In this document: positions 26,789-34,371 of the stretch, one piece after another
How positions within the stretch are numbered: position 1 is the stretch's first letter
Layout: every line of letters begins with the position of its first letter
DNA from: Paenibacillus alba
GTDB taxonomy: Bacteria; Bacillota; Bacilli; Paenibacillales; NBRC-103111
Direction of reading: 5' to 3'
Assembly (NCBI RefSeq): GCF_013204855.1
Contig: NZ_JABMKZ010000003.1
Span: forward strand, 310,001 to 374,000
Length of the DNA stretch: 64,000 nucleotides
Notes under the pieces: generated by a model
Seen by the model: only the letters and a program-made list of their open reading frames with translations
What the model was told of the DNA's origin: nothing
Database searches by the model: none
Translations under genes and position numbers: made by a program

Positions 26789-27517
26789 GTGTCCGTATTA
26801 ACACGTACTGAGATTGCTGGACGTATCATGGTTGCTTTGGATTATGCGAACGCAGAACATGCTGAAGGGCTGCTTAAGCAGCTCGAAGGCATTCCTTGCT
26901 TCGTGAAGGTGGGGATGCAGCTTTTCTACGCTGCAGGTCCTAGCTTCGTAGCTAGTCTGAAAGAACGCGGCTACAAGGTGTTCCTTGATGTGAAGATGCA
27001 TGACATTCCGAACACGGTCAAAGGCGGCGCGGAGAGCGTGACGCGCCTCGGGGTTGATGTGTTCAATGTGCATGCTGCCGGTGGCAAGCACATGATGGAA
27101 GCCGCCTTGGAGGGGGTCGACAAGGGGCTTGCTCCTGGCCGCACACGCCCGATCGTGATCGGCGTGACGCAGTTGACCAGCACCAGCCAAGCTGTGCTGA
27201 ATGAAGAGATCGGCCTGGCCGGTACAACCGAGCAGGCCGTCATTCGCTATGCCCGCTTGGCGCATGCCGCGGGGCTGCAAGGCGTCGTGGCGTCACCGCT
27301 TGAGGTGACGGCGATTAAGTCGGCGTGCGGCGACGCGTTCGTCACGGTGACGCCGGGGATTCGCCCGGCAGGAGCTGACGTGGGCGACCAGTCACGCATC
27401 ATGACGCCGGCTGAAGCATTCGCGCAGGGGACGGACTACGTCGTGATCGGCCGACCGATCACTGGCGCAGCCGATCCTCGCGCGGCAATTGAAGCGATCA
27501 TAGATTCGATCGCGTAA
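26789..27517 (+). CDS. pyrF: Orotidine 5'-phosphate decarboxylase
   Basis: This 242-residue TIM-barrel enzyme makes UMP from OMP. The catalytic Lys-Asp-Lys-Asp cluster is in FLDVKMHDIPNTV, with substrate-binding segments MVALDYANAE, FVKVGMQLFY and TPGIRPAGAD. GTG at 26789 lies 8 bases after AGGGAGAG; a GTG at 26780 overlaps that Shine-Dalgarno. In Bacillus pyrK and pyrD lie between carB and pyrF, but here pyrF follows carB directly. Local GC is higher (about 27000-27500) than in the rest of the operon. Confidence 0.95.
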   Translation: MSVLTRTEIAGRIMVALDYANAEHAEGLLKQLEGIPCFVKVGMQLFYAAGPSFVASLKERGYKVFLDVKMHDIPNTVKGGAESVTRLGVDVFNVHAAGGKHMMEAALEGVDKGLAPGRTRPIVIGVTQLTSTSQAVLNEEIGLAGTTEQAVIRYARLAHAAGLQGVVASPLEVTAIKSACGDAFVTVTPGIRPAGADVGDQSRIMTPAEAFAQGTDYVVIGRPITGAADPRAAIEAIIDSIA

Positions 27518-27559
27518 CCAAGTCTTGAGCCTTACAACGGAAGGAACGGTGGAAGTATC

Positions 27560-28201
27560 ATGAGTCAACTCGAAACTATTGCACAGCATATCGCAGCGTC
27601 TTTATTAGAAATCGAAGCGGTCGCGCTTCGACCGCAGCAGCCTTTTACATGGACATCGGGCCTGAAATCGCCTATTTACTGTGACAATCGTTTGACGATG
27701 TCGCACCCTGCGATTCGCGATGCGATCGCTGAAGGCTTCGTCCAATTGATTCAAGAGAAGTTCCCTGACGCTGAGGTTGTGGCGGGTACAGCAACTGCGG
27801 GGATCCCTCATGCTGCTTGGGTCGCTCAAAAGCTCGGTCTTCCCATGATCTATATCCGAGATAAAGCCAAAGGCCATGGCAAAGAGAACCTGATCGAAGG
27901 TTCTGTGAAGCCAGGTCAAAAGGTAATTGTGATCGAGGATTTGATTTCAACCGGAGGCAGTTCCTTGAAAGCGGCGATTGCTGTGAAAGAAGCAGGCGCT
28001 GAACCGCTTGGCGTGCTCGCTATTTTCTCCTATCAACTGGATAAAGCAACCGAAGCGTTCCAAGCTGCGGGTATGCCGCTGCATACACTATCCAACTACT
28101 CTGCGCTGCTGGAAGTAGCACTAGAGAAAGGGAAGATTCAACAATCCGATATGGAGCTTCTTCGCTCCTGGAGATCGAATCCTGCTGCTTTTGGCGTATA
28201 A
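27560..28201 (+). CDS. pyrE: Orotate phosphoribosyltransferase
   Basis: This 213-residue enzyme joins orotate and PRPP to give OMP. The PRPP loop is [18 protein letters not shown]. Further motifs are [30 protein letters not shown] and the flexible loop [16 protein letters not shown]. The ATG lies after a weak GGTGGA. It ends the operon; no clear terminator is seen before the next promoter at 28239, so some read-through into the riboswitch region is possible. Confidence 0.96.
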   Translation: MSQLETIAQHIAASLLEIEAVALRPQQPFTWTSGLKSPIYCDNRLTMSHPAIRDAIAEGFVQLIQEKFPDAEVVAGTATAGIPHAAWVAQKLGLPMIYIRDKAKGHGKENLIEGSVKPGQKVIVIEDLISTGGSSLKAAIAVKEAGAEPLGVLAIFSYQLDKATEAFQAAGMPLHTLSNYSALLEVALEKGKIQQSDMELLRSWRSNPAAFGV

Positions 28202-28238
28202 GAGGCTGTGCCTAAGCTACGGTGAAGTTTCGCGAAGA

Positions 28239-28268
28239 TTGACGAATTGTGTAAGAGTACCCTATACT
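28239..28268 (+). promoter_or_regulatory. Sigma-A promoter before the c-di-GMP riboswitch
   Basis: TTGACG at 28239-28244 and TATACT at 28263-28268 are separated by 18 bases, about 20 bases before the riboswitch. Confidence 0.7.
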
Positions 28269-28288
28269 GTAAGAGTGCTAGGTACGTC

Positions 28289-28385
28289 CTAACATCTGCG
28301 AAATGGCAAATGACGCGAAAGCGGCAGACGCAAAGCTACAGGGGCTAATCGGCTTGGTCCGCATGCCTGCCAGCTACCGAACGAT
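28289..28385 (+). promoter_or_regulatory. Cyclic di-GMP-I (GEMM) riboswitch
   Basis: The conserved GEMM-I core is readable: GGCAAA, a stem with a GAAA loop (GCGAAAGC), GACGCAAAGCTACAGGGGCT, and the closing GCCTGCCAGCTACCGA. Spacing and order match the class. The aptamer ends just before the GAGAGGAGGAG ribosome binding site of the YjfB-like gene, so control of translation is the likeliest mode; no terminator is seen between. Motility-related targets are common for this class. Confidence 0.88.
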
Positions 28386-28401
28386 GAGAGGAGGAGTGCT
28401 C

Positions 28402-28602
28402 GTGAATATCAATAGTGTTCTTACAGCCATTAATGGCGGTGACTCTTTGAAGCAAGCGGTTGGCATTCAGCTTTTGAGCAAAGCCAATGATTTGCAATCC
28501 GCTACAGCCAGTACTTTAATACAGGATTTTGCTAAAGCCCAGCAGCAGGTTACCGCTTCAGCGGCGCCGCACTTGGGTGGCAATCTCGACATCCGCATAT
28601 AA
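28402..28602 (+). CDS. YjfB family putative motility protein
   Basis: This 66-residue protein begins with GTG after GAGGAGG and reads MNINSVLTAINGGDSLKQAV. It ends APHLGGNLDIRI, matching the YjfB motility family, whose members end in a similar hydrophobic LDI pattern. The in-frame ATG at 28303 lies inside the riboswitch and is not used. Function is unknown, but the family is associated with flagellar motility and here sits behind a c-di-GMP riboswitch. A strong terminator follows, so it is monocistronic. Confidence 0.8.
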   Translation: MNINSVLTAINGGDSLKQAVGIQLLSKANDLQSATASTLIQDFAKAQQQVTASAAPHLGGNLDIRI

Positions 28603-28613
28603 GTCTATAACGC

Positions 28614-28655
28614 AAGAAGCTCTACCTTTACGAAAAGGAGAGCTTCTTTTTTTTT
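28614..28655 (+). terminator. Terminator after the YjfB-like gene
   Basis: AAGAAGCTCTaCCTTT pairs with AAAGGAGAGCTTCTT and is followed by nine or more T. Confidence 0.9.
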
Positions 28656-28661
28656 GTTGCG

Positions 28662-29543
28662 TTACTCTCGCTCTTCACTCGTCAACAGATGGATGAACGA
28701 TTGGAGGGGCTGCGACATCCACTTTTTGGGATGAAGCAAGAGCTGGAGATCCATGCGCAGATTGGCATGCGAGAATGGAAGCTGTGCCAGCTTGCCCGCG
28801 GAGAGCTCGCTTTGCACGGCGATATGCGGCAGCAGGGCAATGCCCAGCCCATTCATGACGCATTGTTTGATCGTTTCCAAATTACCTAGCTCAAAACCGA
28901 TGCGAAGCGGAATGGCATGATCTTTGAGCAGTTGCTCAAACATGCCGCGATAAATGCAGCCTTCTTCGGTGACGATAAATTCGGCTTCATGGAAGTCACC
29001 TAGCTCCACGGCAGCTTGCTGTGACAGGGTATGCGCAAGCGGAGCTATCAGCACCAAAGGTTCTTCACGAACTTTGGTACAGGTTAGCTGATTGTCAGCC
29101 GGATAGCGATCCAGTAGGAGACCAATATCGTAGTCGCCATTTTTGACCTTGCTCATCAAAGAGGATTCGCTGTCAGGGTACAGCTGAATATTGAGGCCCG
29201 GATACAGCTGTTTCATTTCATGCAAATAGGGAGGCAAATAATAGGCGGCAAGCGAGTTAATCGTTCCGATGGTCAAAGTTCCGCTGACTTGGCTGGCAAT
29301 CATTTCTTTGGACTGATCGTAAAGATCGAGCATTTGCACAACTAACTTGAGCAAGTTTTCTCCTGGAACGGTTAATCGCAGCTCACGACCGTATCTTTCG
29401 AAAAGGGGAACCTTATATTCTCTTTCCAGCTTCTGAATTTGCATGGTGATGCTGGACTGCGCGTAGCCTAGTTCTTCGGCAGCTTTAGTAAAGCTTTTTC
29501 GCCGGGCGACTTCCCGGAAGGTTCGGAAATACGTTAAATCCAT
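28662..29543 (-). CDS. LysR family transcriptional regulator
   Basis: This 293-residue regulator starts MDLTYFRTFREVARRKSFTK and has the N-terminal winged helix-turn-helix AAEELGYAQSSITMQIQKLE typical of LysR. An effector-binding domain of periplasmic-binding-protein fold follows from about residue 85. It is divergent from the DapA-like gene, which is therefore the likely target. The ATG at 29543 follows GAGGGA; a frame 8 codons longer is open. The shared 123-base region holds a 15-bp palindrome of LysR type. The effector is unknown. Confidence 0.9.
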   Translation of the reverse strand: MDLTYFRTFREVARRKSFTKAAEELGYAQSSITMQIQKLEREYKVPLFERYGRELRLTVPGENLLKLVVQMLDLYDQSKEMIASQVSGTLTIGTINSLAAYYLPPYLHEMKQLYPGLNIQLYPDSESSLMSKVKNGDYDIGLLLDRYPADNQLTCTKVREEPLVLIAPLAHTLSQQAAVELGDFHEAEFIVTEEGCIYRGMFEQLLKDHAIPLRIGFELGNLETIKQCVMNGLGIALLPHIAVQSELSAGKLAQLPFSHANLRMDLQLLLHPKKWMSQPLQSFIHLLTSEERE

Positions 29544-29562
29544 GGGAGTCCCTCGTTTCATT

Positions 29563-29577
29563 ATCAATAATATTGAT
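29563..29577. promoter_or_regulatory. Candidate LysR operator
   Basis: ATCAATAATATTGAT is a perfect palindrome that contains a T-N11-A LysR motif. It lies between the divergent LysR and DapA-like genes. A second weaker pair, ATGAT and ATCAT, follows at about 29575-29590. Confidence 0.55.
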
Positions 29578-29666
29578 GATCGATATCATTTATTATAGCT
29601 AACTGTGATGATAAGTTCCATGCTAAAGTGTTTGTATGCAGGAACATAGCGAAGGAGATGAGTCAG

Positions 29667-30542
29667 ATGTTAAAAGAGCAGGACATGAAAGGTGTTTATG
29701 TTCCGATTATTACACCATTTGATGAAGAATTTGAGATAGATGCGGCTTCTTTTTACAATCACGCCTATCAGTTGTTTCAAGATGAAGTGGATGGACTTGT
29801 TGTCAATGGGACTACAGGCGAGTCGCCGACGATCACGGGGGAAGAATTAGCGGTCTTGTTTGCAACCGCACAGGCGGCAAGAACGGCAGCCAATGTACAA
29901 GCGCCGCTCGTCGTCGGCACAGGGACGAATGACACATTATCTACGGTAAAAAAAACAGAAATGGCAGGCAATCTAGGGGCAGACGCTGCACTGGTGGTCG
30001 TGCCTTATTACAATAAACCAAGTCAGCAAGGAATTATCGCGCATTTTCGCCGAGCAGCAAGTGTTGGCGTGCCGATCATTGTATACGAAGTTCCCCATCG
30101 GACAGGTGTAACATTGGAATTGGATACCGTTCGTGAAATACTCGATATCGACGGGGTTATTGGTATGAAAGACAGTACGCCAAATACGAAACTGTTAGCA
30201 GAGCTGACTCGGATGGGCTCGAAGCCAATTCTTTGCGGGGAGGATACGCTGCTGTTTGATGCCCTTCAAGCAGGGGCCAAAGGCGTTATGAGTGCGTCAG
30301 CCAATATTGAAACGGAGCGATTCGTCACGTTCTATCGCCATTTCGCAGCTGGCAGGAACGAGCTGTGCAAAGAGCTTTTTGAAGGATTGCTGCCACTTAT
30401 TCGGCTTCTTTTTGCAGAACCTAATCCGGCTCCGCTCAAATGGCTGCTTGAACAGCAAGGCGTTATAGTGAACGGTACGCTGCGTCTGCCGCTTTTGCCC
30501 GTCACCGATAATTTAGCCGAGAGATTAACGACTTTTATATAA
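29667..30542 (+). CDS. DapA-like dihydrodipicolinate synthase/N-acetylneuraminate lyase family protein
   Basis: This 291-residue TIM-barrel class I lyase forms a Schiff base with pyruvate. NGTTGESPT, the catalytic Tyr in IVYEVPHRTG, the Arg of the same motif and the Lys in GVIGMKDSTPNT match true DapA, so dihydrodipicolinate synthase activity is possible. The ATG at 29667 lies 9 bases after AAGGAG. It is divergent from a LysR gene and followed by ridA, not by other lysine genes. This may be the DapA that feeds dapH, or a paralogue with another aldehyde substrate. Confidence 0.85.
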   Translation: MLKEQDMKGVYVPIITPFDEEFEIDAASFYNHAYQLFQDEVDGLVVNGTTGESPTITGEELAVLFATAQAARTAANVQAPLVVGTGTNDTLSTVKKTEMAGNLGADAALVVVPYYNKPSQQGIIAHFRRAASVGVPIIVYEVPHRTGVTLELDTVREILDIDGVIGMKDSTPNTKLLAELTRMGSKPILCGEDTLLFDALQAGAKGVMSASANIETERFVTFYRHFAAGRNELCKELFEGLLPLIRLLFAEPNPAPLKWLLEQQGVIVNGTLRLPLLPVTDNLAERLTTFI

Positions 30543-30561
30543 GAGAAGAGGGGGAAGTGCG

Positions 30562-30945
30562 ATGAATCGAACGAAAGTGTTTACAGGGTCGCCGTGGGAG
30601 CCGCAAGTTGGTTATTGTCGGGCGATTCGTGTGGGAAACCGGATAGAGGTTGCGGGCACGACTGCGATGAAGGATGGTGAAGTCGTTGGTGCGGGGAATG
30701 CGTATGAACAGGCGCGATATGTGCTTCAGACGATCGAACATGCCTTGCATGAGCTGGGGGCAACCATGTCTGATGTTATTCGAACGCGCATGTTCGTGAC
30801 GAATATTTCCTTATGGGAAGAGTTCGGCCGTGCTCATGGCGAGTTTTTTCGCGAGGTGCAGCCCGTGGCTACGATGGTCGAAGTGAAAGCGCTGATTGAT
30901 CCGGATTTGATGATTGAGATTGAAGTTGAGGCTGTTGTAGGCTGA
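30562..30945 (+). CDS. RidA/YjgF family protein
   Basis: This 127-residue protein belongs to the RidA family of imine/enamine deaminases that detoxify reactive PLP-enzyme intermediates. It has the family sequence IEVAGTTAMKDGEVV in the first half and IRTRMFVTNISLWEEFGRAH after it. The catalytic Arg region of RidA (usually IRxxVFxTD) is represented by VIRTRMFVTN, and the acidic end is MIEIEVEAV. It follows the DapA-like gene by 19 bases and is probably co-transcribed. A long hairpin terminator follows at 31010. Confidence 0.85.
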   Translation: MNRTKVFTGSPWEPQVGYCRAIRVGNRIEVAGTTAMKDGEVVGAGNAYEQARYVLQTIEHALHELGATMSDVIRTRMFVTNISLWEEFGRAHGEFFREVQPVATMVEVKALIDPDLMIEIEVEAVVG

Positions 30946-30953
30946 ACTATAAA

Positions 30954-31007
30954 GGGCTGTCTCCAGAGGGAGACAGCATCGAACCCACTCTGAGCCTGCC
31001 AAAAAGG
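30954..31007. repeat. Outlying partial copy of the 112-bp repeat
   Basis: GCTGTCTCC-AGAG-GGAGACAGC at 30956-30977 is followed by ATCGAACCC and CTGAGCCTGCCAAAAAGG, as in the 112-bp units. Its stem has T-A where most units have C-G, a paired change that keeps the hairpin. Confidence 0.75.
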
Positions 31008-31009
31008 GG

Positions 31010-31053
31010 GTTGTCCCATAAGTAGATAAACCTACTTGAGGGACAGCTTTTTT
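31010..31053 (+). terminator. Terminator after ridA
   Basis: GTTGTCCCATAAGTAG pairs with CTACTTGAGGGACAGC over 16 positions with one mismatch, then TTTTTT. Confidence 0.85.
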
Positions 31054-31311
31054 GATTGGGATTGGGATTCGGAGAGGATCAATCGCCTATTCCAAACTTA
31101 CCTTTGCTATTCGATTACCGACAGCTCGGATTTGTACATTTTAACCTGACATAAACTGGCCGTTCTGACCATTCTGCGTGTGATCTTCATTCATGCGTAT
31201 GAATATAGCGTCCGGATTTATTTCACTATAGCTGTTACGGGTTAGAGTTCTGATAATTTCTTGATGAGCCTCCTACTTTCTCTGACTCTAGCTCCAGTTG
31301 CTTTCTCTAAA

Positions 31312-31490
31312 CCTGCAATTATACATCTTTTTTGCTCTTGGAATAGCCTTTACTATTAAATTCCTGCATTTGTGCAGGCTTTTGAGGCTTTTTCTGGATG
31401 AGTGGCCGAAAAAGATAAAAATGCCTGCACAATTGCAGGCATTTCCACTTTTTAACCGAATTTGCTCGGAAATTCCTGTATTTTCGCAGG
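31312..31490. repeat. Four-palindrome module 2 (pitch 51/61/51 bp)
   Basis: Palindromes of the CCTGCA-N4-TGCAGG type begin at 31312, 31363, 31424 and 31475. The 35/45/35-base linkers equal those of module 1 at 13122-13300, while linker sequences differ. The first palindrome here (CCTGCAATTATACATC) resembles the reverse complement of the last one of module 1 at 14 of 16 positions. Confidence 0.85.
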
Positions 31491-31615
31491 CTTTTACACT
31501 TGGGTGAACGGATCTGATCGGGAAGCCCCTTCATCCCACATGGAATTATAAAGTAGTCATCTATCGACGCTTTCCTACTAAATTTGGCTTATGGGACAGC
31601 CTCATCGAATCCGCT

Positions 31616-32063
31616 CTGAGCTTGCCAAAAAGGCCGTCTCCAGAGGGAGACGGCATCGAACCCTGCTTGAGCCTGCCGAAAAAGCAGTCTCAACGCACGA
31701 AGGAAGCAGCATCCCGGCGGAAGCACGCTGAGCCTGCCAAAAAGGCCGTCTCCAGAGGGAGACAGCATCGAACCCTGCTTGAGCCTGCCGAAAAGGCAGG
31801 CTCAACGCGCAAAGCAGTCCGCCTCCCCGCGAAAGCACGAAGAGCCTGCCAAAAAGGCCGTCTCCAGAGGAAGACGGCATCAAACCCTGCTTGAGCCTGC
31901 CGAAAAAGCAGTCTCAACGCACGAAGGAAGCAGCATCCCAGCGGAAGGACGCTGAGCTTGCCAAAAAGGCCGTCTCCAGAGGGAGACGGCATCGAACCCT
32001 GCTTGAGCCTGCCAAAAAAGCAGTCTCAACGCGCGAAGCAGGCTGCATCCCCGCGAAAGTACG
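31616..32063. repeat. Four tandem 112-bp repeats, each with two stem-loops
   Basis: Copies start at 31616, 31728, 31840 and 31952, and the next partial begins at 32064, an exact period of 112. Each has a GCCGTCTCC-AGAG-GGAGACGGC type hairpin and a TGAGCCTGCC...GCAG(T/G)CTCA hairpin. The period is not a multiple of 3 and open frames on the minus strand are repeat artefacts. This array with the segments before it fills the 1.18-kb gap between ridA and the acetyltransferase; no gene is seen there. Confidence 0.92.
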
Positions 32064-32071
32064 CTGAACCA

Positions 32072-32112
32072 AAAAGGACACTCAGGAGGAATTCCTCCTG
32101 AGTGTCCTTTTA
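32072..32112. terminator. Bidirectional terminator beside the acetyltransferase
   Basis: AAAGGACACTCAGGAGGAAT is the left half of a perfect palindrome that ends CTCCTGAGTGTCCTTTT. Read on the minus strand it terminates the acetyltransferase operon. Confidence 0.9.
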
Positions 32113-32126
32113 ATCATGCGCAGCTT

Positions 32127-32633
32127 CTAACTTACACGTTTACCTACAATAATAAGGTCGCGTTCAATGCCATCCAGCTCTGCAATGCCCGGCAAATGCG
32201 CCCAGTTCTCAAAGCCAAACTTGCGGAATAGCTGCAAGCTGGGCTCGTTATGGCCGAATATGAAGCCAAGCAAGCTTTTGATTCCTAATTCAGGACTAGC
32301 TTCAATCGCTTTTTCGATTAAATATCGGCCAATGCCTCTGCCGCGGTAGGCTTCATCCACATAAATGCTGACTTCTGCTGTAGCATTGTAGGCAGGTCGG
32401 CCATAAAAGGATTGAAAGCTGAGCCAAGCACAAATATGATCGCCGTCTTCCATGACCCATAAGGGGCGGAAGTCGGGGGAGTGCTCATGAAACCAAGCTT
32501 CTCGGCTTGCCGTTGCAACAGGTTCCGTATCAGCGGTGACCATACGGCCTGCTACAGTTGTATTATAGATGCGGACGATGTCTGCAAGATCTTCAAGCTG
32601 GGCATTGCGAATAGGGAGTGGTGAGGTGCTCAT
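32127..32633 (-). CDS. GNAT N-acetyltransferase, phosphinothricin-acetyltransferase-like
   Basis: This 168-residue protein has the GNAT fold with the acetyl-CoA loop EAYRGRGIGRYLIEKAI near residue 95-110. The layout MVTADTEPVATASREAWF, WLSFQSFYGRPAYNATAEVSIY and the end NEPSLQLFRKFGFENWAHLPG matches the phosphinothricin/methionine sulfoximine acetyltransferase group (YwnH-like). Substrate cannot be fixed from sequence. It lies 22 bases after the M20 dipeptidase on the minus strand, so the two are probably co-transcribed. Confidence 0.85.
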   Translation of the reverse strand: MSTSPLPIRNAQLEDLADIVRIYNTTVAGRMVTADTEPVATASREAWFHEHSPDFRPLWVMEDGDHICAWLSFQSFYGRPAYNATAEVSIYVDEAYRGRGIGRYLIEKAIEASPELGIKSLLGFIFGHNEPSLQLFRKFGFENWAHLPGIAELDGIERDLIIVGKRVS

Positions 32634-32655
32634 TGTGTCAGTTCATTCCTTTCAC

Positions 32656-34032
32656 TTAGTTGCTCATTGCTGCAAGCTTCATCCAGAATCGGCTGATGGT
32701 TTCTGTGCCTTTACTCCAATTCATCAAATGAAAATGTTCATTCGGAGCATGCAAATTTTCACCTGGCAAGCCAAAGCCAAGAAGCACAACCGGAGCGTCC
32801 AACACGCGTCCTAATACTTCAATAATGGGGATCGATCCGCCGCTTCGTGTATAGACTGGCCATACGCCATAGGTGTCCTCATAAGCCTCGGCTGCTGCAA
32901 CCATGACGGGCTCATCAATATGGGTTATAAAAGGATTGCCTCGCAGCTGGCGGTCCAGAGTGACTTTGACGCCAGGCAGTGATTGCGCATGAATATGCGT
33001 TTCAATGGCATCCATGATTTCTTCCGGCACCTGCGCCGCAACGAGGCGACAGGCTACTTTGGCCGTAGCCCGATTCGGTATGATGGGTTTAATCCCTTCG
33101 CCTTGGAATCCGCCAGCTACGGATGTAATTTCCAGTGTTGGCCTTGATGTGGTTTGTTCATAGAAGGAGAATCCTTTTTCCCCATACAGCGAATCCACTT
33201 GCAAATCAGTGCGTACTTTGTTTTCATCCGGTTCCACTAGTTTAAACGCTTCTCGTTCTTTGTCAGAGAGTTCGATAACGCGGTCATAAAATCCTTTTAC
33301 TGCAACTTGACCCTCATCATCGTGAAAAGTGCTGAGAAGCTTTGATAAGGCATGAATCGGATTCTGAACGGCACCTCCAAACAACCCCGAATGCAGATCG
33401 CTATTCGCGCCATCCACCGTAATTTCGAAACCTGCTAGTCCGCGAAGACCATACATGAGGGCCGGTTTGCCAGGCCCGTGCATTTGCGTATCGGAAAGTG
33501 TGATGGCATCAGCTTGTAATTTGTCTTGATATTTCTCTACAAAAGCAGGCAAATGCTTGCTGGCAATTTCTTCTTCGCCTTCGATGCAGAATTTCAAGTT
33601 TACAGGAAGACTGCCATGTGTGCGGAGAAACGCTTCAACCGTTTTGACGTAAAGCAGCAGTTGACCTTTGTCATCGGTGCTGCCTCGGCCGAACAGCTTG
33701 CCATCGCGAATGACGGGATCAAAGGGCGGCGTCTCCCAGAGCTCAAGCGGCTCAGCGGGTTGAACGTCATAATGACCATAGATCAGCACGGTCGGCTTGC
33801 CTGGAGCATGCAGCCAATCTGCATAAACGACCGGATGCCCGCCAGTGGGCATAATTTCAATATGTTCAAGACCTGCTTGCTTCAACGATTGTGCCGTCCA
33901 CTCGGCGCAGCGAAGCATATCGGGCTGGTGCTCGGCGACAGCACTGATGCTTGGAATCCGCAGAAACTGCATGAGTTCCTCTATGTGTTGATCCTTTTGC
34001 TCGTCCAAATAAGCTTTGATGGGTTCAATCAT
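32656..34032 (-). CDS. M20 family dipeptidase
   Basis: This 458-residue metallopeptidase of the M20 family has the carnosinase/PepV-like layout. Zinc ligand motifs are YGHYDVQPAEP, GRGSTDDKGQ, EGEEEIASKHL, and a late His in NEHFHLMNW. A lid/dimerisation domain occupies about residues 190-350 (SDLHSGLFGGAV). AAGGAGAA lies 7 bases before the ATG at 34032, and the open frame upstream to 34059 is not used. It probably degrades dipeptides in the cytosol. It is the first gene of a pair with the acetyltransferase. Confidence 0.88.
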   Translation of the reverse strand: MIEPIKAYLDEQKDQHIEELMQFLRIPSISAVAEHQPDMLRCAEWTAQSLKQAGLEHIEIMPTGGHPVVYADWLHAPGKPTVLIYGHYDVQPAEPLELWETPPFDPVIRDGKLFGRGSTDDKGQLLLYVKTVEAFLRTHGSLPVNLKFCIEGEEEIASKHLPAFVEKYQDKLQADAITLSDTQMHGPGKPALMYGLRGLAGFEITVDGANSDLHSGLFGGAVQNPIHALSKLLSTFHDDEGQVAVKGFYDRVIELSDKEREAFKLVEPDENKVRTDLQVDSLYGEKGFSFYEQTTSRPTLEITSVAGGFQGEGIKPIIPNRATAKVACRLVAAQVPEEIMDAIETHIHAQSLPGVKVTLDRQLRGNPFITHIDEPVMVAAAEAYEDTYGVWPVYTRSGGSIPIIEVLGRVLDAPVVLLGFGLPGENLHAPNEHFHLMNWSKGTETISRFWMKLAAMSN

Positions 34033-34059
34033 GTGTAAGTTCTCCTTCTTTGAAAGCAA

Positions 34060-34371
34060 TAGTAGTTAGTTGCTCCTTTTAACTTCCCCAAATACAGGTG
34101 AAATCCTGCAAATTCGTCTTAAAGAGGTGCATATTTATCCGAGAATGGCCAATCTGACTCGCACCAATCGTGTTTTATAAGAGCATCTAAAATAGGTCAT
34201 TGGTTGTATGGAGAAATCTTCCATTTAATAGTATCTTTTAATAGATTACACGTATGGATTTTATTGTAAAAAAATTTTCAGGAAATTTTCAGTTTCATGA
34301 AACTTTTTTGGAAGATTCATCGTCTACTTTAGCATACATACAGTTTATCAATGAAAGGGAGTCCTACGAGT
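34060..34371. other. Intergenic region before transport module A
   Basis: These 312 bases hold no gene. TTTTCAG occurs at 34275-34281 and 34286-34292, an 11-bp pitch, followed by the perfect palindrome AGTTTCATGAAACT at 34291-34304. They are the only operator-like features noticed. The promoter of module A must lie here but no convincing -35/-10 pair was found by eye. Confidence 0.45.

Larger units (their letters stand above)
31008..31602. mobile_element. Possible MITE-like segment with 15-bp inverted ends, no transposase
   Basis: GGGTTGTCCCATAAG (31008) and CTTATGGGACAGCCT (31588) are inverted copies with 13 of 15 matches, 595 bases apart. They sit in the same slot that the short GTCTCC/GGAGAC hairpin occupies in the neighbouring 112-bp units. 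No transposase frame is inside; the segment holds the terminator at 31010 and four-palindrome module 2. It could be a non-autonomous element or only a repeat expansion. Confidence 0.35.

Noticed and set aside
31602-31992. Arg/Ala-rich minus-strand proteins of 93 and 100 residues
   Set aside because: They lie wholly in the 112-bp repeats, whose period is not a multiple of 3, and have no ribosome binding site.
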